DNA of 64,000 nucleotides from Opitutia bacterium (GCA_016217595.1 JACRHS010000021.1:62001-126000); one strand, 5' to 3'. Counted from the first letter of the stretch, positions 45,251 through 54,518 are shown. Numbers and translations: made by a program. The notes: generated by a model from the sequence alone, not told the origin.

Positions 45251-46537
45251 ATGCTTTGGCTCTACCGGATCATCTTCCTGCCCGCGCTCGTGCTGGCGTC
45301 GCCGTACTATCTGCGACGCATGCGGCGCCGTGGCGGCTATGGCGAAAACTTCTCCCATCGATTCGGCGTCACGCCGCCGTTGCCCCCCAAGCGCCCCGGC
45401 GTGAAACGCATCTGGTTGCAGGCCGTCAGCGTGGGCGAGGTGCTGGCCATCGCGCCGATTCTGGAGGCGTTGCGCCGCGAGCCGGACACCGAAATTTATC
45501 TCACCACCTCCACCAGCACGGGCTACCAGCTCGCGCTCCAACGCTACGCCAGCCTCGTGCTGGCCGTGGGTTATTTCCCGCTCGATTGGTGGGGCTTCTC
45601 CCGCCGGGCGTGGCAACGCATCGCGCCCGACCTCGTCGTGCTCACCGAGGGCGAACGCTGGCCGGAACACCTCCGGCAGGCCCGTGCGCGCGGCGTGCCG
45701 GTCGTGTGCGTCAACGCGCGCCTCTCCGACCGCGGTTACCGCCGACTGCGGAGCGCGCGCTGGGCGGTGCCGACGCTTTTCGGCGGCATCACCCGGCTTC
45801 TGCCGTGCTCGGGTCAGGATGCTGCGCGGTTCCGCGAACTGGGTTTCCCGCCTGAAAGCATCGTCGCCACCGGCAACATCAAACTCGACGTCACCATCCC
45901 GCCGCTGACCGCCGCCGAACGCGCGCAACTGCGCCGCGAACTGGGGTTGAGCGACGGTCTGGTGCTGCTGGGTTCCTCTACCTGGCCGGGCGAAGAAGCC
46001 GCGCTCCTCGCCGCGTGGCAGGCCGCGCGCGCCGCCGGTCAACGCGTGTCGCTGCTGCTTGTGCCCCGCCACGCCGAGCGCCGCGCCGAAATCGAGGCGT
46101 TGCTGCAAGCCGCCGGCTGCCGCAGTCATTTTCGCTCGCGCGGCGCCGCGCCTGACGTGGTCGATGTCGCGGTGGGCGACACCACCGGCGAACTCCGCCG
46201 GCTCACCCAGCTCGCCGATCTGGTGTTCGTCGGCAAAAGCCTGGCGCCGCACCATGAGGGACAAACGCCGGTCGAGGCCGCCGCGCTGGAGAAACCCATT
46301 TTGTTCGGCCCGGAGATGAGCAACTTTCGCGAGATCGCCCGCGACCTGACGGCGCGCGGCGCGGCCCGGACCGTGGCTGATGACGCCCAGCTTTCCGCGG
46401 CCGTGAACGCGTTGCTGGCCGACGCCCCCGCGCGCACAGCGATGAGCACAGCGGCGCGCGCCTGGCACGAAGCCAACCAGGGCGCGGTCGCGCGCACCGT
46501 GGCGGTGTTGCAAGAGATGCTCGCAGGCCGGCGCTGA
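45251..46537 (+). CDS. waaA: 3-deoxy-D-manno-octulosonic acid (Kdo) transferase
   Basis: 428-residue inner-membrane GT-30 glycosyltransferase that adds Kdo from CMP-Kdo to the lipid-A precursor. An N-terminal membrane anchor (YRIIFLPALVLASPYYLRRM) is followed by WLQAVSVGEVLAIAPIL with the conserved Glu, LTTSTSTGYQLA, LVVLTEGERWPE, a TGNIKLD block, and the C-terminal VGKSLAPHHEGQTPVEAAAL and KPILFGPEMSNF motifs. It indicates that the organism makes lipopolysaccharide. It is divergent from the PLP-enzyme gene. Confidence 0.95.
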   Translation: MLWLYRIIFLPALVLASPYYLRRMRRRGGYGENFSHRFGVTPPLPPKRPGVKRIWLQAVSVGEVLAIAPILEALRREPDTEIYLTTSTSTGYQLALQRYASLVLAVGYFPLDWWGFSRRAWQRIAPDLVVLTEGERWPEHLRQARARGVPVVCVNARLSDRGYRRLRSARWAVPTLFGGITRLLPCSGQDAARFRELGFPPESIVATGNIKLDVTIPPLTAAERAQLRRELGLSDGLVLLGSSTWPGEEAALLAAWQAARAAGQRVSLLLVPRHAERRAEIEALLQAAGCRSHFRSRGAAPDVVDVAVGDTTGELRRLTQLADLVFVGKSLAPHHEGQTPVEAAALEKPILFGPEMSNFREIARDLTARGAARTVADDAQLSAAVNALLADAPARTAMSTAARAWHEANQGAVARTVAVLQEMLAGRR

Positions 46538-46546
46538 GTTCCTCTG

Positions 46547-49500
46547 CTACGGAACTTCGTACAATTCGATGAGCGCGACCCCCGAGGCACCGCTCGCGCC
46601 TCGCAATTGCGCGGTATAGATACCTGGCGGAAGTGTGATCACAATAGCATTGTCACTGCTGCCGGCGGGAGCCGCAACCGCTCCTACTTTTCTCGCGACA
46701 TAGTCGACAATGCCATCGGCGTTGGCAGCAAGGTTCTCCGCCACCTTGGCTCCCGTCATATCGACAATGGTCAGTTCGCCGGCGGTCAGAGCGTTCGCCA
46801 CACCGAAACTCCGCAAGCTCTGGCCAAGACCGCGCACCAGCACGGTTTTAGCCGTCTCGCCCCCGATCACAAAGCCAAGCATCAAAGCCTCACCATCGGC
46901 ACCGACCAGCGCGCGACAGGAAACATTCACCAACCGTGCACCAGTGGCTGGCGCATCCGCAGGTGTCGCATCGTATATTTCCGCCAAAGCCGTGCCTGTG
47001 GTCGCCCTAGCGCCAGCCACTTGTGCTGTGTAGGCACCCGCCGATAGACTTGGCTGATAGAGTGCTGCATCTTTACTCGCCGCACCGGCAAAAGGGAAAG
47101 CTCCTAGCGAGGCGCCGATGGAGCCAATCTGCGCGTCGCCCATCCAATCGTCATTGCTGGCAACCTCTGTATCGCCAAGCCGCAGCACGAGCAGAGGGTC
47201 GGACAAAACGTTCGCCACACCAAATCCTGCCAGCGTCGGGCCGGCGGATCGAATCAACAAAGGCAGGCGGCCCGCAGTCGAACCTTCGGAAATCACAAAA
47301 CCAACAATGAGATTTTGGTCACCGGTGCCGACATGAGTTCGGACCGAGAGATTGGCCATTCGACCAACGGCTGCTGTACTGGAAACGGTGACGGTAAATC
47401 CTTCTGCGGCCACAGAGCCGGAAGCGTTCCCCAATGAACAGCGATAGACTCCAGAGGGCACAGCAAAACCATTTTCCAACAACACAGTGTAAGGATTACC
47501 CGTGACTTCCGGCCCACTCAGACCATATCCACGTCCATCAATCGTCCAGCCAGCACGAGTAGCTTGTCCCGTATGGCTGATGGTCAGAGCCACCGTTTGC
47601 CCGGGGGTAACTGTAATCGACCTGGGAGAAGCCGTTATTACAGGCTTGGGGAGATACTCTAAATGCGCGATGGCGCTGGTCGCGACCCCTGTGGCATTGG
47701 CAATGACCACAGTATAATCGCCGGCATCTGTCGCCTGAAAATTAGTTATATCTCGCCACACATAGGTGCTTTGGCTGAGACTCGGTTCCCCCAAGGACAC
47801 ACCATTCCTAAACCACTGACAGGTGAAAGGAGCCTGCCCGTAAACTTGGGCCGCCAAATTGACGGTTTTACCCAACGGCACGACTTGGCTCTTCGGCGAT
47901 AAATAGAACTCGGGAGCCATCGAGTAAGCCGGCTGGCCCGGCTCACGTAGTCGATACCGCCCAAAGGGCATGGCATCAGCATAAGCTGTGTCGCGATAAT
48001 TGGGCACGAGAGTGATCTCATCGCCTCGCACTTCGATACCCCCTCCCCACCCAATACCTGCGAGATTGACGCTCGCACGGGTTAGTTTGCTTCCGGAAAG
48101 GATCGTATGAATGGCACTGGCAATCGAAGCCAATTCGCGCGGAACTTCGCAGGCGAATACCTTGGCTCCATTCAAATCGTAACGACATATACGTGCAACG
48201 CTGGTTATCGGTGCTGCCGTTGAGCGCTCTTCCCAGCTCAGTACACTGCCATCCGACAACATGGTAACAGAAGCCGAGTCGATGGTCGGCTCCGCATAGG
48301 AGGCGTCCACCCGGCCGTCTGACAGGAAGCGAATCAGCTTTCTCCCATAAGAATTGTCATAGACCACGCCGATAACCTTCCCATCGATCGTGGCCATGGG
48401 AGCAACCATCGGGGTTGCCGTCGCCGCTACGAATGAAGCGTCCGGTGTTCCATTGGCGAGATATCTCACGATTTTGCCGCTGGCGCTTATCGCGTATAAA
48501 CGCCCCTGCGAATCCATGGAGCCATTGCCCTCCACCTCCATCGGTGCAAACGTTTCGTCTCGGCTTCCATCGGAATTTAGCCGGTACAAATTAGAGGGGC
48601 CGCCACGGACGATTATTTTTCCGTCCGCCTGGACCCCTAGCCACGGGTTGCCGCTGTAATTGATGGTATTCGATGCCTTGAAACCGGTATCAAGCGATCC
48701 ATCCGCATTGACACGCGCTAGCGCCACCCTCCCAGCTTGGTATGACGCGCCGTTAAGGTAATCGAACAAACCGGCGACCAAATATTTGCCGTCTTCCTGG
48801 AGAAAAAGATTCACCGCCGTTGCGATGGAAATCCGCGGCGTAAAAGCAGAGTCAATCGCGCCGGATGAAGTGATCCGCGTAACCGTGGCCCGCAGCTTCA
48901 GCCGTTCAGTCGTGACCGCATTGGCAAAGTACAGCGTGCGATCATCCCACGAAGAAGGGAAACCCTGAGCCCCGCCCATATAGTCCAACATCGCAGAATC
49001 ATCGCCCAGCACGGAAAAACCGGAATCGGGAGTGCCATCCGGATTCAGCCGTCGCATGTCCACACTCACGCCACCAAGATGATAATAAAACGCCCCGCTT
49101 CCGGTCGCGCGGCCGACCCTTGGCATGAATGCTCCGCTGGCCAGCATTGCTCGATAACTTTCATCGCGTTTTCCATCGGGAAACAGCCGCACAAAACCAG
49201 ACTGACTCCCGGCAAGAATCTTTCCATCCGGCAGCACGGCCACTACCCCAATGGGCAGGTCGCCTGCGGGCTTGAAGGTTGGATCGGCTGAGCCATCGAG
49301 ATTAAGCCTGAAAATTCCCAGTCTCAGATCTCCTGGTAGAACCAAAGAGCCCGCCGCCACAAGTTTCCCGTCCGGCTGCACAGCCGCATCTCCATAACCC
49401 AGATACACCTTGGTGTCACTTGGCACAGCAAAGCGGCGATCAAATCCTCCATTGGCATTCAACAATGTGACCGCCACATCGCTGCGCCCTTCAAAGCTCA

Positions 49501-49993
49501 CATCGCCCCAAACCCAAATCCGCCCATCAGCGCATAATGCAGCATGCACAGAGTAACCTGTACTCGTATATACTGGAGTCTGCTCGAAACTTGGATCCAT
49601 CGCTCCATTTGCCAGCAGACGCATCAAGCTGGAGTTGTAGGTAGCCACATCAACGACGAGCACGCGCCCGTCTGGATAAACACAGGCCACGCGGGGATAC
49701 CCGCGAAAAACCGGCGTCACATATGAGGCATCAAGCGTCCCGTCACGGTTCAGTCGCGCAATGGCGGAAGTCCGTCGGGCATTCACATAATCGTGGCTGT
49801 CCGCTTTCACCACGAGCACGCCACCGTCGGGCAAAGCAGAGATCAACGGCCGCCGAGTCGCACCAGCATCCTCAATCACCGGAATCGAAAATGCGGGGTC
49901 GAGCTGTATATTGTGCGCATGCAATACAGACGACAGCAGCAATGCCGCTCCCAATATAATTCGGGCCAGACGGATGAAGACAGCTTGGATCAT
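46547..49993 (-). CDS. Large secreted delta-60 repeat/Ig protein with duplicated C-terminal module
   Basis: 1,148 residues with a signal peptide (FIRLARIILGAALLLSSVLH). From about residue 30 to 650 there are many delta-60/NHL-like beta-propeller repeats of the form RLNxDGxxDxxF (RLNRDGTLDASY, RLNLDGSADPTF, RLNPDGTPDSGF, RVNADGSLDTGF), each paired with a PDGKxxxxG strand. An Ig-like region (YGQAPFTCQWFRNGVSLGEP) follows, and then two ~120-residue modules starting RMANLSVRTHVGTGDQNLIV and RLVNVSCRALVGADGEALML, ending GVALIELYEVP. The tail matches the protein at 21498. It is AT-richer than its surroundings. Likely extracellular. Confidence 0.87.
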   Translation of the reverse strand: MIQAVFIRLARIILGAALLLSSVLHAHNIQLDPAFSIPVIEDAGATRRPLISALPDGGVLVVKADSHDYVNARRTSAIARLNRDGTLDASYVTPVFRGYPRVACVYPDGRVLVVDVATYNSSLMRLLANGAMDPSFEQTPVYTSTGYSVHAALCADGRIWVWGDVSFEGRSDVAVTLLNANGGFDRRFAVPSDTKVYLGYGDAAVQPDGKLVAAGSLVLPGDLRLGIFRLNLDGSADPTFKPAGDLPIGVVAVLPDGKILAGSQSGFVRLFPDGKRDESYRAMLASGAFMPRVGRATGSGAFYYHLGGVSVDMRRLNPDGTPDSGFSVLGDDSAMLDYMGGAQGFPSSWDDRTLYFANAVTTERLKLRATVTRITSSGAIDSAFTPRISIATAVNLFLQEDGKYLVAGLFDYLNGASYQAGRVALARVNADGSLDTGFKASNTINYSGNPWLGVQADGKIIVRGGPSNLYRLNSDGSRDETFAPMEVEGNGSMDSQGRLYAISASGKIVRYLANGTPDASFVAATATPMVAPMATIDGKVIGVVYDNSYGRKLIRFLSDGRVDASYAEPTIDSASVTMLSDGSVLSWEERSTAAPITSVARICRYDLNGAKVFACEVPRELASIASAIHTILSGSKLTRASVNLAGIGWGGGIEVRGDEITLVPNYRDTAYADAMPFGRYRLREPGQPAYSMAPEFYLSPKSQVVPLGKTVNLAAQVYGQAPFTCQWFRNGVSLGEPSLSQSTYVWRDITNFQATDAGDYTVVIANATGVATSAIAHLEYLPKPVITASPRSITVTPGQTVALTISHTGQATRAGWTIDGRGYGLSGPEVTGNPYTVLLENGFAVPSGVYRCSLGNASGSVAAEGFTVTVSSTAAVGRMANLSVRTHVGTGDQNLIVGFVISEGSTAGRLPLLIRSAGPTLAGFGVANVLSDPLLVLRLGDTEVASNDDWMGDAQIGSIGASLGAFPFAGAASKDAALYQPSLSAGAYTAQVAGARATTGTALAEIYDATPADAPATGARLVNVSCRALVGADGEALMLGFVIGGETAKTVLVRGLGQSLRSFGVANALTAGELTIVDMTGAKVAENLAANADGIVDYVARKVGAVAAPAGSSDNAIVITLPPGIYTAQLRGASGASGVALIELYEVP

Positions 49994-50158
49994 GTTTGTA
50001 GAAGCTATCTTTTGTGCCGCAATCGTAGCCGCAAGCGCTATTCCCGTTTCAGCCGCCGCAATCGTCAAACAGACAGAAGGTTGAGTTTATTGCGTCCGCC
50101 ATCGTCCGTTCATGCGAGAGGATCGCCCATGTCCCATCCGCGAACGCCGCAGCAGCAC

Positions 50159-51289
50159 TCACGCGAGCGTTTTGCGGAAGCGGGAAATCGCGAAGGCCAT
50201 CACCGCCAGCCCGAGCCCCAGCAGAGCGACGTATTGCGGCCAGAGCACGTCGAGGCCGACGCCTTTCAGAAATACGCCGCGGATAATGACGAGAAAGTAG
50301 CGCAGCGGATCGAGCAGGCTGAGCCACTGGATGACCACCGGCATGTTCGCGATCGGGAAGATGAATCCGGAAAACAGCATCGCCGGGAAAAAGAAGAAGA
50401 AGGTCGTCATCATCGCCTGCTGCTGCGTGTGGCTCACCGTCGAGATGAAGAGGCCGACGCCCAGCGTACTGAGGAGAAAGAGCGCCGTGCCGAGCAATAG
50501 CAGCGGAAAACTGCCGCGGAACGGGATGGCGAACCAGAATAGCGCGACGGCCGTCACCATGCCGGTGTTGACGAACCCGATCACCGCGAACGGCGCGCAT
50601 TTCCCGAGGATGAATTCCACCGGCCGGATCGGCGTCACCATGATCTGCTCGATCGTGCCGACCTCCTTCTCGCGCACGATGGCCATGCTGGTGAGCATCA
50701 GGCCGACGAGCATCACGAGCATGGCGATGATGCCCGGCACATAGTAGTTGCGGCTTTCGAGATCGGCGTTAAACCACGCCCGCGGCTGCAAATCCACGCT
50801 GCCGACCGCCACCTCGCGCCCGGCCCGCCGCAACGCCTGATCGAGCACCAGCGCGGTGTTGGCCGTCGCGGCGATTTGCGCGGCGTAATTGACGACGAAG
50901 CGCGCGGTGTTCGAGTCGGCGCCGTCGACGATCAGCTGTACCGGCGTGGCGCGTCCGCCACGGAGACTGTTCTCGTAGCCGGCGTTGATCTGGAGAATCG
51001 CCGCGGCCTGGGCGGAGTCGACCAGCGCGCGCGCCGCCGCCTCGTCCTGGGTGTGGGCAATGGCGTCGAAATACGCCGAGCCGGTGAAACGCGCCACCAA
51101 AGCGCGGCTCGCCGGCGACTGGTCGCGGTCGATCACGGCGAGCTGCACATGGCGCACGTCGAGCGTCACGGCATAACCAAAGATCAGCGTCTGGATCACC
51201 GGCAGGCCGAAGATCACCATCCGCATGCGCGGATCGCGGAAGATGGAGCGGAACTCCTTGCGCAAAACAGTGAGGATGCGTTCCCACAT
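50159..51289 (-). CDS. ybhR: ABC-2 type permease (YbhR-like)
   Basis: 376 residues. An N-terminal TM (MVIFGLPVIQTLIFGYAVTL), a periplasmic domain with FVNYAAQIAATAN and a C-terminal five-helix membrane core with VREKEVGTIEQIMVTPIRP and YFLVIIRGVFLKGVG are typical of the ABC-2 permeases YbhR/YhhJ. With the preceding permease it forms the heterodimeric channel of a drug/xenobiotic exporter. It is the last gene of the six-gene operon; the ATG at 51289 lies 2 bp after the preceding stop. Confidence 0.9.
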   Translation of the reverse strand: MWERILTVLRKEFRSIFRDPRMRMVIFGLPVIQTLIFGYAVTLDVRHVQLAVIDRDQSPASRALVARFTGSAYFDAIAHTQDEAAARALVDSAQAAAILQINAGYENSLRGGRATPVQLIVDGADSNTARFVVNYAAQIAATANTALVLDQALRRAGREVAVGSVDLQPRAWFNADLESRNYYVPGIIAMLVMLVGLMLTSMAIVREKEVGTIEQIMVTPIRPVEFILGKCAPFAVIGFVNTGMVTAVALFWFAIPFRGSFPLLLLGTALFLLSTLGVGLFISTVSHTQQQAMMTTFFFFFPAMLFSGFIFPIANMPVVIQWLSLLDPLRYFLVIIRGVFLKGVGLDVLWPQYVALLGLGLAVMAFAISRFRKTLA

Positions 51290-51291
51290 AA

Positions 51292-52425
51292 TCAGCCGAG
51301 GCGTTTGCGGGTTATCCGGATCGCGAGGCCGAGCACGACCACCGCGAAGACGGCGAGAAACAACGCGTCGGCCCACAAGACTTCGAGTCCGACGCCGCGC
51401 AGAAAAATGCCTTTCACGAGCGCGACGAAATACCGCGCCGGGATGATGTGCGTGATGCCCTGCACCACCGGCGGCATGTTCGCGATGGCGAAGGCGAAGC
51501 CGGAGAGCAGAAACGCCGGCAGGAAGGTCGAGATCATCGCCAGCTGGCTCGCAAGCAGCTGCTGCCGCGCGAGCGCACTGATGAGCAAACCCTGCGCGAG
51601 CGTCGCCACGATGAAGAGCGTGCCGACGCCGACGCGCAGCGGCACGCTTCCGCGCACCGGCACCTCGAAGAGAAACACGGCGAGCAGCACGGCGATGACC
51701 ATGTTGGCGAGCCCGATGGCCACGTAGGGCAGCAGTTTCCCGAGGATGAGTTCGCCGGGTTTCACGGGCGTGGAGATGAGTTGCTCCATCGTGCCGCGTT
51801 CCCATTCGCGCGCCACCGTGAGCGAGGTGAGCAACGCCGCGATCAGGCCCATGATCACCGCCATGATGCCCGGTACGATGAAATTGCGGCTGGCGAGATC
51901 GGGGTTGAACCAGACGCGGGTGCGCAGATCGAGTGCGGGCGACGGCATGGCGCCGACACGACGCTGCACCTGTTCGAGCGCGAGCTGCTGATTGAAGCCC
52001 ATCGCAAGCGCCTGTGTATAGCCGAGCACGATGCCGGCGGTGTTGGAATCGGAGCCATCGACCACGGCCTGCACCGCGGTGCGCCGGCCCGCGGCGAGTT
52101 GCGCGCCAAAATCCGGCGCGATGACCAGGCCGAGCATGGCCTCGCGGGCGTCGAGCGCGCGTTCGAGTTCGGCGTAGCGCCCGACCGTGCCGCGAAAATC
52201 GAAATACCGCGTGCCGGTGAACCGCGCGACAAACTCCCGGCTCTCCGGCGTGTGGCTTTGATCCCACACCACGAACGGCACGCGATCCACATCGAGCGTC
52301 AGCGCGTAGCCAAACATCAGCAACATCAGCATGGGAATGCCGATGGCGAGCGTGAGGCTGCGCGGATCGCGGCGGATGTGAATGGCCTCCTTGCGCGCCA
52401 CGGCCCAGAGACGGCGAAGATTCAT
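51292..52425 (-). CDS. ybhS: ABC-2 type permease (YbhS-like)
   Basis: 377 residues. Same plan as its neighbour: TM1 (AIGIPMLMLLMFGYALTL), a periplasmic domain (FVARFTGTRYFDFRG, GSDSNTAGIVLGYTQ) and a C-terminal core (VAREWERGTMEQLISTPVKP, FLLSGFAFAIANMPPVVQGI). Start ATG 52425 overlaps the stop of a 47-codon mini-ORF that sits between it and the ATPase gene. The sequence around the start, TCATCGGCGCACCTCCG on the plus strand, is duplicated at the ATPase end (see 52422-52578). Confidence 0.9.
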   Translation of the reverse strand: MNLRRLWAVARKEAIHIRRDPRSLTLAIGIPMLMLLMFGYALTLDVDRVPFVVWDQSHTPESREFVARFTGTRYFDFRGTVGRYAELERALDAREAMLGLVIAPDFGAQLAAGRRTAVQAVVDGSDSNTAGIVLGYTQALAMGFNQQLALEQVQRRVGAMPSPALDLRTRVWFNPDLASRNFIVPGIMAVIMGLIAALLTSLTVAREWERGTMEQLISTPVKPGELILGKLLPYVAIGLANMVIAVLLAVFLFEVPVRGSVPLRVGVGTLFIVATLAQGLLISALARQQLLASQLAMISTFLPAFLLSGFAFAIANMPPVVQGITHIIPARYFVALVKGIFLRGVGLEVLWADALFLAVFAVVVLGLAIRITRKRLG

Positions 52426-52565
52426 CGGCGCACCTCCGGTCTGCACACGTGCGGCGAGTCGGTGGTGCGGTGCTTCAGCCCGCACTCCGAGGTCGTCAGG
52501 CGCGGGCTAAAGCTCCGCGCTACCATGCGAAAATAGTCCGCGAGCGATTGCCGCTGCCAACTCAT
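52422..52565 (-). other. In-frame mini-ORF created by insertion of a palindromic repeat
   Basis: A 47-codon frame (MSWQRQSLADYFRMV...CRPEVRR) whose ATG overlaps the ATPase stop and whose stop overlaps the ybhS-like start, so ATGA coupling is kept on both sides. It spans a 123-bp insertion flanked by a 17-bp direct repeat, TCATCGGCGCACCTCCG (52422-52438 and 52562-52578). The insert carries an inverted repeat: GGTGGTGCGGTGCTTCAGCC then CGCAC (52461-52485) against the segment at 52500-52523. It probably has no function as a protein; it may be translated in passing. Confidence 0.7.
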
Positions 52566-53545
52566 CGGCGCACCTCCGTTTGCGGCGCGGTGGCGCGGTC
52601 GCGGGCTTCGATCAGGGAAACAAACACGTCCTCCAGCGTCGGCGTGATGCGCTCCAGCCGGTCCACGCGGAAACTCGCCGCCGCCAGCGCCGCGCGGATG
52701 GCGCGCTCCGCGGCCGCAGCATCGACCGCGACGGCGTGCAGGCCTTTGCCAAACACCGCCACTTCCTTCACCTCCGGCAGACGCTCGATCACGCTCATGG
52801 CGTCGTTGGGCCGGGCGCATTCGATTTCCAGCACCGCCTCGGGCATGTGTTGCGTCTTCAACGCCCGCGGCGCGCCGAGCGCGATCAGCTCGCCCCGGTA
52901 GATGATGCCAAGCCGGTCGCAATACTCCGACTCCTCCATGTAGTGCGTCGTCACAAACACCGTCACGCCCTGCTCGGAGAGGCTGTAGATCAAGTCCCAG
53001 AATTGCCGCCGGCTGTTCGGGTCAACGCCCGAGGTCGGCTCGTCGAGAAACAGAATCGGCGGCTCGTGCAGAATCGCGCAGCCCAGCGCGAGGCGCTGTT
53101 TCCAGCCGCCAGACAACTCGGCGGTGCGCGCGCGCCGGTGCGTTTCCAGCCCCGCCATGCGCAGCACCCAGTCCTTGCGCTCGGCTTTTTTTGCCGCGGG
53201 CAACCGGTAGATGCCGCTGTAAAAATCGATGTTCTCCTCGACGGTAAGCTCGTCGTAGAGGGAGAATTTCTGGCTCATGTAGCCGATGCGCGTTTTGATC
53301 CGCTCGGTCTCGCGCACGATGTCGAACCCCGCCACGCGTCCGCGTCCGGCGGTCGGTGTGAGCAGGCCGCACAGCATGCGGATCGTGGTGGATTTGCCCG
53401 CGCCGTTGGGCCCGAGAAAACCAAAAATCTCCCCGCGCCTCACGGCGAAGGAGACGCCCGCCACGGCTTTGAACGCGCCGAAGTGCTTTTCGAGATTCTC
53501 CACCTCGACCACGTTTTCGGCAGCAGCTTCAGGTTCAGTGCGCAT
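52562..53545 (-). CDS. ABC transporter ATPase, second half of a YbhF-like pair
   Basis: 327 residues. Walker A is GFLGPNGAGKSTTIRMLCG, the signature LSGGWKQRLALGCAI, and Walker B ILFLDEPTSGVDP with HYMEESEYCDR after it. It corresponds to the C-terminal ATPase of E. coli YbhF (Walker A with GPNGAGK); the upstream gene corresponds to the N-terminal one. The C-terminal ~80 residues (RLPEVKEVAVFGKGLHAVAV, ending ITPTLEDVFVSLIEAR) are typical of DrrA-type ATPases. Its stop overlaps the mini-ORF. Confidence 0.92.
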   Translation of the reverse strand: MRTEPEAAAENVVEVENLEKHFGAFKAVAGVSFAVRRGEIFGFLGPNGAGKSTTIRMLCGLLTPTAGRGRVAGFDIVRETERIKTRIGYMSQKFSLYDELTVEENIDFYSGIYRLPAAKKAERKDWVLRMAGLETHRRARTAELSGGWKQRLALGCAILHEPPILFLDEPTSGVDPNSRRQFWDLIYSLSEQGVTVFVTTHYMEESEYCDRLGIIYRGELIALGAPRALKTQHMPEAVLEIECARPNDAMSVIERLPEVKEVAVFGKGLHAVAVDAAAAERAIRAALAAASFRVDRLERITPTLEDVFVSLIEARDRATAPQTEVRR

Positions 53546-53553
53546 GGGGCATT

Positions 53554-53570
53554 GTTACGTATTACGTAAC
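53554..53570. promoter_or_regulatory. Perfect short palindrome between the two ATPase genes
   Basis: GTTACGTA-T-TACGTAAC, 8-bp perfect arms with a 1-bp centre, lying between the upstream ATPase stop (which it overlaps) and the downstream ATPase start. It could bind a dimeric regulator or be chance; no promoter elements are obvious beside it. Confidence 0.35.
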
Positions 53571-54518
53571 ATTCTCCTGGAGGGCGGCGGCGGGTTCGTG
53601 GGCGGCCAGCACCGAGACAAACACGTCTTCCAACGAAGGCTGGATCGGGCGGAGCGACAGCAGCTCGAAACCGGCGGCGGCGAGCAGCGCGCGAATCTGC
53701 GCTTCGGCGGCGACAGGATCGCGCGCGACGACATGGACGCGGTCGCCAAAGAGGCCGACCGAGGCGCCCGCGAGGCGTTCGCGCAACAACAGCGCCGTGC
53801 GCCGCGGCGCCGCCGTCCGCACTTCGAGCAGCGCGCCGCCCATCAGCGTTTTGATTTCGTCCGGCGAGCCGACGCCGAGAAGCCGCCCCTGGTGGAGCAG
53901 CGCAAGCCGGTTGCAACGCTCCGCCTCATCGAGGTACGCGGTGGAGACGAAAATCGTCACGCCCTCGCGCACGAGCTGGTAGAGGATGCGCCAGAAATCG
54001 CGGCGCGACACGGGATCGACGCCGTTGGTCGGCTCGTCGAGAAACAGCACGCGCGGCGTGTGGATGAGCGCGCAGGCGAGGCCGAGTTTTTGCTTCATGC
54101 CGCCGGAGAGATTGCCGGCGAGGCGCTGGCGAAACGGTGTGAGGTTGCTGAAGCCGAGCAGCTGGTCGATTTTCGCCGCGCGCCCGGCCGTCGGCACCGA
54201 GTAGATATCGGCGTAGAACGCGATGTTCTCCGCGACGGTCAGATCGGGATAGAGCCCGAAGCGTTGGCTCATGTAGCCGATGTGGTCCTTGAGCCGTTCG
54301 GCGTCGCGCGCGACATCGCAGCCCGCCACCTGCGCGCTGCCGGCGGTCGACGTGAGGATGCCGGTGAGCAGACGCATGGTGGTCGTCTTGCCCGCGCCAT
54401 CGGGGCCGACCAGGCCAAAGATTTCGCCCTCCGCGACGTCGAGATCGAGCCCGTCAACGGCCACGACCTCGCCGAACGTGCGGCGCAGGCCTTGGGCGCG
54501 AATGGCGGATGCAGACAT
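53562..54518 (-). CDS. ABC transporter ATPase, first half of a YbhF-like pair
   Basis: 318 residues from ATG 54518. Walker A GLVGPDGAGKTTTMRLLTG has Asp in place of the usual Asn (GPDGAGK), as I recall for the N-terminal ATPase of YbhF; the signature is LSGGMKQKLGLACAL and Walker B VLFLDEPTNGVDP. A DrrA-type C-terminal end (LRPIQPSLEDVFVSVLAAH) follows. It lies 23 bp after the HlyD-type gene and 16 bp before the second ATPase gene. In E. coli the two ATPases are one polypeptide; here they are split. Confidence 0.92.
   Translation of the reverse strand: MSASAIRAQGLRRTFGEVVAVDGLDLDVAEGEIFGLVGPDGAGKTTTMRLLTGILTSTAGSAQVAGCDVARDAERLKDHIGYMSQRFGLYPDLTVAENIAFYADIYSVPTAGRAAKIDQLLGFSNLTPFRQRLAGNLSGGMKQKLGLACALIHTPRVLFLDEPTNGVDPVSRRDFWRILYQLVREGVTIFVSTAYLDEAERCNRLALLHQGRLLGVGSPDEIKTLMGGALLEVRTAAPRRTALLLRERLAGASVGLFGDRVHVVARDPVAAEAQIRALLAAAGFELLSLRPIQPSLEDVFVSVLAAHEPAAALQENVT

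Noticed and set aside
45107..46513. Upstream continuation of the PLP-enzyme frame
   Set aside because: Antisense to waaA; basic and low-complexity. The enzyme starts at 45106.
53554..53570. The palindrome as a Rho-independent terminator inside the exporter operon
   Set aside because: There is a one-base loop, no T-tract and the flanking genes are clearly one operon.
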